From AC-51 sp963749895 (GTDB lineage Bacteria; Actinomycetota; UBA4738; HRBIN12), in the NCBI GenBank assembly GCA_963749895.1, contig CAVVOG010000003.1:62001-126000 (forward strand): a stretch of 64,000 bases of DNA, given 5' to 3'. Positions 57,947-64,000 of this stretch are shown piece by piece (within the stretch, counting starts at the first letter, position 1; the number at the start of each line of letters is the position of its first letter). Both the position numbers and the translations under genes were made by a program. Under the pieces are notes generated by a model, which worked only from the letters and a program-made list of their open reading frames with translations, did not search any database and was not told the DNA's origin.

Positions 57947-58812
57947 GCGTGCTGATCGGCACCGACACGAAGCTCGTGGTGCAAGGCATCACGGGGAGCG
58001 AGGGGACCTTCCACACCCTGCGCAACCGCGACTACGGGACGCAGGTCGTCGCCGGGGTCACGCCCGGGAAGGCCGGGCAGGACGTCGACGGCATCCCGGT
58101 GTTCGACACCGTCGCCGACGCTGCCCGCGAGACCGGCGCGAACACGTCGATGATCTTCGTCCCGCCGCGGTTCGCGGGCGAGGCGATCCTCGAGGCGGCC
58201 GACGCCGGGCTCGACCTGGTCGTGTGCATCACCGAGGGCATCCCGGTCCGCGACATGGCCGAGGTCCACTCCTACGTGAAAGGGACGTCGACCACGCTCG
58301 TGGGGCCGAACTGCCCGGGCGTGATCAGCCCCGGGAAGGCGAACGTCGGGATCATCCCCGGCGAGGTCTGCTCGCCCGGGCGCGTCGGGTTCGTCAGCCG
58401 TTCCGGGACGCTCGTCTACCAGATCGTCCACGAGCTCACGTCGAACGGGATCGGGCAGTCGACCTGCATCGGGATGGGCGGGGACCCGGTCCACGGGATC
58501 GGGTTCATCGAGTCCCTGACGATGTTCGAGGCTGACCCCGAGACCGACCTGATCATCATGACCGGCGAGATCGGGGGCGACGACGAGGAGCGTGCTGCCT
58601 CCTACGTCGCCGAGCACGTCACGAAGCCGGTGGTCGCCTACATCGCCGGGTTCGAGGCGCCGCCGGGCAAGCGCATGGGCCACGCCGGCGCGATCGTGAC
58701 CGGCTCCAGCGGCACCGCCGTCGCGAAGGCCGAGGCGCTCGAGGCGGTGGGCGTGCAGGTCGGGCGGACCCCGTCGCAGGTCGCGAGGATCGTAGCCGAG
58801 CACCTGACCTGA
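57943..58812 (+). CDS. sucD: Succinyl-CoA ligase alpha subunit
   Basis: 289 residues. It has the CoA-binding Rossmann domain (VVQGITGSEGTFHTLRNRDY; VAGVTPGKAGQDVDGIPVFD), GPNCPGVISPGKANVGIIPG, SRSGTLVYQIVHEL, and the phosphohistidine in GKRMGHAGAIVTGSSGTA. It carries the active-site histidine that relays phosphate between nucleotide and succinyl-CoA. Coupled to sucC (ATGA) and, by a one-base overlap, to the membrane protein that follows. Confidence 0.97.
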   Translation: MSVLIGTDTKLVVQGITGSEGTFHTLRNRDYGTQVVAGVTPGKAGQDVDGIPVFDTVADAARETGANTSMIFVPPRFAGEAILEAADAGLDLVVCITEGIPVRDMAEVHSYVKGTSTTLVGPNCPGVISPGKANVGIIPGEVCSPGRVGFVSRSGTLVYQIVHELTSNGIGQSTCIGMGGDPVHGIGFIESLTMFEADPETDLIIMTGEIGGDDEERAASYVAEHVTKPVVAYIAGFEAPPGKRMGHAGAIVTGSSGTAVAKAEALEAVGVQVGRTPSQVARIVAEHLT

Positions 58813-60056
58813 TGAGCGCGGGGGGACCGACGCGCGCCGAGATCCCTCCGGACACAAGGCCGAGCGCGCTGGCCCTCCACGGCTTCCGTCGTGGGACCCT
58901 GCTGGTGTTCCTGCCCGTCGCGCTCGCGGGGCAGGCGCTGGCCTGGGCCGGGTACCTGATCTCCGGCGCGTACGGGCCCGTCTCGTGGCTGAAGATCGGG
59001 TTCGCGTACGCGCTCACGAGCGTCCGGGTGCCCTTCGAGGTGACCCAACGGGACCTCGGGGGACCCGAGGCCGCGAGGACCGAGACGATGGAGGTCGCGC
59101 TCGGCGCCTTGACGGTCGCCGTCGTCGTGCTCGCGTTCCGAGCCGGCCGCGATCAGGCGCGAGGTCTCGAGCGCCGACCGCTCGCCGCCGCTGCATCGGG
59201 CGCGGTCGTCGGGGTGGGGTTCGCCGTCCCGTCGCTGCTGATCGCGGTCCCGGTCCGGCTGGCGTTCCCGGGCGTCGGGCTGGCGTCGGTGCGGCCGGTC
59301 CTGTGGGCGGCGTTCGCGGTGCCGCTCGTCGTCGGCTCGGCGATCGGCGCCGCCGGGGGTCTGGCGGCCTCGCGGGAGCGGCTCGAAGTCTCGACGTGGG
59401 GCGAACGGGTCGTCGCGGGGGTCCGCGGCGGGACCACGGCGCTGTGGACCGGGCTCGCGCTGGCGTTCCTCGTCTTCCTGCTGGTCGCGGCCGTCCAGAC
59501 GGGGGTCACGCGCGCGTACGGCCGCGCGATGGGTGGTGCCGGCGCCGGGGGCGCCGTCGCGGTGGTCCATCACGCCCTGCTGCTGCCGAACCAGTCGGCG
59601 ATGGTCTTGTCGGCGTCGATGGGCTCGCCGGTGGAGTTCACGGCCGGGACGCGGGGCGCCACGATCGGGATCGCGGGGATCGATCGCACCGGCGAGGGAT
59701 CGCTGCTGTTCGGGTTGATCGGGCTGGATGAGGGCCGCCTGGGGCTGCCGGCGTGGTTCTGGGTCTTCCTGGCGGTGCCGCTCGTCGCGACGATCGCCGG
59801 GGGGCGGCGCGCCGGCGAGGGCGCCCGATCACCTCTGGCACGGACCGCGTCCGGCGCCCTCGCCGGCGCGGTCTACGCGCTCGGGGTGACCCTGACGGCC
59901 TGGGCGGCGACGCTCGTCGTCCCGGTCCTCACGGCGTTGTTCGGGGGGCCGGCGCGGCTCGGACCGGACCTGGGCCGGACGTTCGTGCTCGCCCTGGCGT
60001 GGGGACTCGCGGGATGTTCGGCGGGGGCGCTCGTCAGTCCGAGACGACCTCGGTGA
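58812..60056 (+). CDS. PerM/DUF6350-like multi-pass membrane protein
   Basis: 414 residues with about eight to ten hydrophobic segments and little soluble sequence. Motifs by eye are few: GPVSWLKIGFAYALTSVRVP, HHALLLPNQSAMVL and a run of alternating Ala/Val helices. In Mycobacterium the cell-division/persistence protein PerM (Rv0955) sits between sucCD and purN-purH, just as here, and has a similar length and topology. I infer orthology from synteny, not from catalytic residues. ATG 58812 shares a base with the sucD stop. The last 23 bases overlap the convergent zinc-ribbon gene. Confidence 0.7.
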   Translation: MSAGGPTRAEIPPDTRPSALALHGFRRGTLLVFLPVALAGQALAWAGYLISGAYGPVSWLKIGFAYALTSVRVPFEVTQRDLGGPEAARTETMEVALGALTVAVVVLAFRAGRDQARGLERRPLAAAASGAVVGVGFAVPSLLIAVPVRLAFPGVGLASVRPVLWAAFAVPLVVGSAIGAAGGLAASRERLEVSTWGERVVAGVRGGTTALWTGLALAFLVFLLVAAVQTGVTRAYGRAMGGAGAGGAVAVVHHALLLPNQSAMVLSASMGSPVEFTAGTRGATIGIAGIDRTGEGSLLFGLIGLDEGRLGLPAWFWVFLAVPLVATIAGGRRAGEGARSPLARTASGALAGAVYALGVTLTAWAATLVVPVLTALFGGPARLGPDLGRTFVLALAWGLAGCSAGALVSPRRPR

Positions 60057-60738
60057 AGTTGTCCTCGATCTGCGTGTAGCGCCGCCAGGCCTGCGCCCAC
60101 CCGTCGTCGGTGCGCGGGAAGCGCTCCACCGGAGCAGAGGGGTCCTGGCGGTCCCAGATCCCGAAGAAGTCGGCGCCGTAGCCCAGCAGGTACCGCGTGC
60201 CGCTGTGCGTGTACTTCACGGCCTCGGCGTCGGCGGCGCCCGGTGCCGAGGTAGGGCCCGGCGTCGAGGTAGGGCCCGATGTGGCGCCACCCTCGGCGGG
60301 CACCTCGACGTGCTTCGGTTCGAGGGCGACGAACCGGAGCCACGCGTCGCGCCACCCCTCGTCCGTGCGGGGGAACGTCTCGGCCGGCGTGCTCGGGGAC
60401 TGTCGATCCCAGATCCCGAAGTGGTCCGGGTCGTAGCCGAGGACGTAGCGGTAGCCCGAATGCGAATAGCGCACGGTGGCGTCGGTCGACGTCGCCCCGG
60501 CCGGGGCCCCGGCGGCATCGTCGGAGGTCGACGTCGTCTCAGGCGTTGAGCTGGACGCCTCGTTCGCGCCCCACGGGGTGGCGGCGGGTGTCGGGCTCGG
60601 CGCCGGTGCGGACGCCGAGGTCGACTGGGGCCGCTGGCCGAGCGCCTCCTGCTTCGGGACCGTGAGGTCGCTGAAGCAGTAGCGGCACTTGATCGCCTCG
60701 TCCTGGATCTCTTCCGCGCAGTAGGGGCACTTCTTCAC
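60034..60738 (-). CDS. Zinc-ribbon protein with a duplicated about 58-residue domain
   Basis: 234 residues. MKKCPYCAEEIQDEAIKCRY plus CF is a four-cysteine zinc ribbon. A low-complexity Pro/Ser/Ala/Thr linker leads to repeat 1 (YSHSGYRYVLGYDPDHFGIW...FPRTDEGWRDAWLRF), a second such linker, and repeat 2 (YTHSGTRYLLGYGADFFGIW...FPRTDDGWAQAWRRY). Invariant features are SGxRYxLGY, FGIWDRQxP and FPRTDxGWxxAW. No membrane segment or signal is visible, so a soluble adaptor or scaffold is likely. GTG 60738 follows GGAGGAC. The repeat family is not one I recognise. Confidence 0.75.
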   Translation of the reverse strand: MKKCPYCAEEIQDEAIKCRYCFSDLTVPKQEALGQRPQSTSASAPAPSPTPAATPWGANEASSSTPETTSTSDDAAGAPAGATSTDATVRYSHSGYRYVLGYDPDHFGIWDRQSPSTPAETFPRTDEGWRDAWLRFVALEPKHVEVPAEGGATSGPTSTPGPTSAPGAADAEAVKYTHSGTRYLLGYGADFFGIWDRQDPSAPVERFPRTDDGWAQAWRRYTQIEDNFTEVVSD

Positions 60739-60817
60739 GGTCGTCCTCCACCTGTGGGGTCGCGGTCAGGATACCCCGGCGGTGTCGTCGGGAGAGCCGA
60801 GCTCGCGCGGCGCTGGG

Positions 60818-60823
60818 TAGCAT
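60818..60823 (+). promoter_or_regulatory. -10 box of purN
   Basis: TAGCAT ends 10 nt before ATG 60834. An ATG at 60822 would overlap the box, so 60834 is the likelier start. Confidence 0.45.
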
Positions 60824-60833
60824 GGCGGCCTCG

Positions 60834-61472
60834 ATGGACGGTCGCGTGGCGGTGCTGGTATCCGGGGGAGGGACGAACCTCCAGGCGCTGCTGGACGACC
60901 CTCTGGTCGCCCCCTCGATCGCCCTGGTGGTGTCCGATCGCCCCGGCGTTCGCGCGCTCGAGCGGGCCGCCGACCGCGGTGTCCCCTCCGCGGTCGTCGA
61001 TCCCGCGGACCATCCCGACCGGGCAGCCTGGGAACACGCACTGCTCGGCACGCTGCGGGAGCACGACGTGGACGCGATCGTGTCAGCGGGGTGGATGCGG
61101 CTGCTGGGAGGCACCGTGCTCGGGGCGTTCCCGGATCGCGTCCTGAACGTCCACCCGGCGCTGCTGCCGTCGTTCCCGGGGATGCACGGGGTCCGCGACG
61201 CGCTCGCGTACCGGGTCAAGGTCACGGGGGTCACGGTCCACCTGGTCGACGAAGGGACCGACACCGGACCGATCGTGCTCCAGGAGCCGGTCGAGATCCG
61301 CGACGACGACGACTGGGACTCGCTCGAGCCGCGTATCCACGCCGTCGAACACCGGCTGCTCCCGCGGGCCGTTCGGGCGTTGCTGGAAGGGCGCTTGGTC
61401 GTGGAAGGTCGGCTCGTGCGGATCGTGGAGCCATCCGACCCCGAGCGCGGGCTGGAGCCCGCGGGAACCTGA
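60834..61472 (+). CDS. purN: Phosphoribosylglycinamide formyltransferase
   Basis: 212 residues. VAVLVSGGGTNLQALLDD binds the phosphate. GWMRLLGGTVLGAFPDRVLN and the catalytic NVHPALLPSFPGMHGV (N-H) follow, and VHLVDEGTDTGPIVLQEPV completes the D-containing loop. It adds the first purine-ring formyl group from 10-formyl-tetrahydrofolate to GAR. It heads the run purN-purH-folD-metF-like, which joins purine synthesis to one-carbon supply. Confidence 0.95.
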   Translation: MDGRVAVLVSGGGTNLQALLDDPLVAPSIALVVSDRPGVRALERAADRGVPSAVVDPADHPDRAAWEHALLGTLREHDVDAIVSAGWMRLLGGTVLGAFPDRVLNVHPALLPSFPGMHGVRDALAYRVKVTGVTVHLVDEGTDTGPIVLQEPVEIRDDDDWDSLEPRIHAVEHRLLPRAVRALLEGRLVVEGRLVRIVEPSDPERGLEPAGT

Positions 61473-61482
61473 GGAGGCGCAG

Positions 61483-63021
<1,539 letters not shown>

Positions 63022-63054
63022 CCGTCGGGCCGGGGCCATCCGTGGTCGGGCGGC

Positions 63055-63060
63055 TAGGAT
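63055..63060 (+). promoter_or_regulatory. -10 box of folD
   Basis: TAGGAT ends 7 nt before ATG 63068. It overlaps the alternative ATG at 63059 and so argues for the later start. Confidence 0.55.
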
Positions 63061-63067
63061 GCCGCGC

Positions 63068-63928
63068 ATGACTGCGAGGATCATCGACGGCAAGGCGATC
63101 GCGGCCCAGGTCCGGGCCGACGTCGCGGTGAAGGTGGCGGCGCTCCAGGCTCGCGGGGTGACCCCCGGGCTCGCGGCGGTCCTGGTGGGGGACGACCCCG
63201 CCTCCCACGTCTACGTGGGTTCGAAGGAACGGGCCTGCGCGGAGGTGGGGATGTACTCGGAGCGGGTCGAGCTGCCCGCCGACACCTCGCAGGAGGCCGT
63301 GATCGCCGAGATCGAGCGGCTGAGCGCCGACCCGCGGATCAGCGGGATGATCGTCCAGCTCCCGGTCCCCGGCCACATCTCCGAGCTCGCCCTGCAGATG
63401 GCGGTCGCCCCCGAGAAGGACGTCGATTGCCTCGGGCCGACGAACGTCGGACTCATGGCGCGCGGGGCGGGTCTCTTGCTGCCGGCCACGCCGTTCGGCG
63501 TGGTCGAGTTGCTCGTCCGAGACGGCCACGAGATCGAGGGCAAGGACGTCGTGATCGTCGGGCGGAGCGGCCTCGTCGGGCTCCCGCTCGCCCTCATGCT
63601 CGCCCAGAAGAACGACCGCGCGAACGCCACCGTCACCGTCGTGCACACGCGGACGACCGACATGGCCGCCCACACGCGGCGGGCGGACATCCTGGTCGTC
63701 GCGGCCGGCGTCCCGAACGCGGTGACCGCCGACATGGTGAAGCCCGGCGCGGTCGTGATCGACGTCGGGATCAATCGGACCGAGTCGGGTCTCGTCGGCG
63801 ACGTGGACTTCGACGGTGTGAAGGAGGTCGCCGGCGCGATCACGCCGGTACCGGGGGGGGTCGGGCTGATGACCGTCGCGATGCTCCTGGTCAACACCGT
63901 GAACGCCGCGGAGGCGCAGGCCGGGTGA
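63068..63928 (+). CDS. folD: Methylenetetrahydrofolate dehydrogenase/cyclohydrolase
   Basis: 286 residues starting MTARIIDGKAIAAQVRADVA. The substrate region has VLVGDDPASHVYVGSKERAC (lysine in YVxxK) and IVQLPVPGHISEL. DVDCLGPTNVGLMARG, DVVIVGRSGLVGLPLA for NADP and GAVVIDVGINRTESG follow. It interconverts methylene- and 10-formyl-tetrahydrofolate, feeding purN and purH. The GTGA at its end couples it to the next gene. Confidence 0.97.
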   Translation: MTARIIDGKAIAAQVRADVAVKVAALQARGVTPGLAAVLVGDDPASHVYVGSKERACAEVGMYSERVELPADTSQEAVIAEIERLSADPRISGMIVQLPVPGHISELALQMAVAPEKDVDCLGPTNVGLMARGAGLLLPATPFGVVELLVRDGHEIEGKDVVIVGRSGLVGLPLALMLAQKNDRANATVTVVHTRTTDMAAHTRRADILVVAAGVPNAVTADMVKPGAVVIDVGINRTESGLVGDVDFDGVKEVAGAITPVPGGVGLMTVAMLLVNTVNAAEAQAG

Positions 63929-64000
63929 GCGCCCGCCGCGGCCGGCTCGCCGCGCTGCTCGGGGCGGGGCGGTTCGTCGTCACGAGCGAGGTCGTCCCGC
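63925..64000 (+). CDS. Start of a methylenetetrahydrofolate reductase-like gene (partial)
   Basis: GTG 63925 overlaps the folD stop. The 25 residues seen (SARRGRLAALLGAG, RFVVTSEVVP) look like the first strand of a MetF-type barrel, where a Glu in the xxEVxPP motif is catalytic. The gene runs off the window. Position after folD agrees with folate one-carbon metabolism, but a family call from 25 residues is tentative. Confidence 0.55.
   Translation, partial: MSARRGRLAALLGAGRFVVTSEVVP

Overview
The window is about 64 kb of high-GC DNA with GTG/ATG starts, dense gene packing and no rRNA, tRNA, insertion sequence or CRISPR array that I could see. It most likely comes from an uncultured or deep-branching member of the Actinomycetota. 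Supporting signs are the order sucC-sucD-(PerM-like membrane protein)-purN-purH, which also occurs in Mycobacterium, a GuaB3-type IMP dehydrogenase paralogue, a CIRCE-controlled groESL, a class E-like sortase, and at least fifteen genes whose start codon lies 6-10 nt after a TAnnnT -10 box (the leaderless arrangement typical of actinobacteria).

Region 1 (1-25,670) is dominated by an exopolysaccharide locus. It encodes a polyprenyl-phosphate sugar transferase, a WecG/TagA glycosyltransferase, enzymes for GDP-L-galactose-type, UDP-glucuronate and UDP-xylose precursors, GT4 and GT2 glycosyltransferases, a Wzy-like polymerase, a Wzx-like flippase and a Wzc/CpsD-like kinase. Interspersed are six different sulfotransferases, a C-terminally shortened pyruvate-kinase homologue, a Tat-exported GH26-like glycosidase and three beta-propeller-type proteins. 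The inferred product is a sulfated, uronate/xylose-containing polymer exported by the Wzx/Wzy route. APS kinase (30,859), which makes the sulfotransferase donor PAPS, lies about 5 kb downstream.

Region 2 (25,700-33,720) holds groES-groEL behind a perfect CIRCE operator, a leucine-dehydrogenase-like enzyme, a phosphodiesterase-cysC pair, a potassium channel and guaB3. guaB3 is preceded by a leaderless four-codon ORF and a hairpin.

Region 3 (33,750-37,430) looks less GC-biased. It contains an ECF sigma factor translationally coupled to a putative anti-sigma membrane protein, a secreted RTX-like protein, and a second secreted protein that repeats the extracytoplasmic domain of the membrane protein. 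A VapBC toxin-antitoxin pair follows.

Region 4 (37,440-47,720) carries guaA, a sortase, a hydrolase, a PAS-GGDEF-EAL protein, pcrA, a dimethylformamidase-like protein with a 54-residue membrane protein upstream, and an orphan RTX fragment.

Region 5 (47,726-56,309, all minus) is a tandem array of genes fusing a degenerate alpha/beta-hydrolase domain to a class III nucleotidyl cyclase. Three copies are intact. One has lost its cyclase, leaving a C-terminal scar. One is broken by two frameshifts. One is reduced to hydrolase fragments joined to a TPR plus solute-binding-protein gene. In all five copies where the site can be read, the nucleophilic serine is replaced, by a different residue in most copies.

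Region 6 (56,384-64,000) is core metabolism: a B12-binding mutase domain, sucCD, the PerM-like gene, purN, purH, folD and the start of a metF-like gene, plus a convergent zinc-ribbon protein with a duplicated domain.
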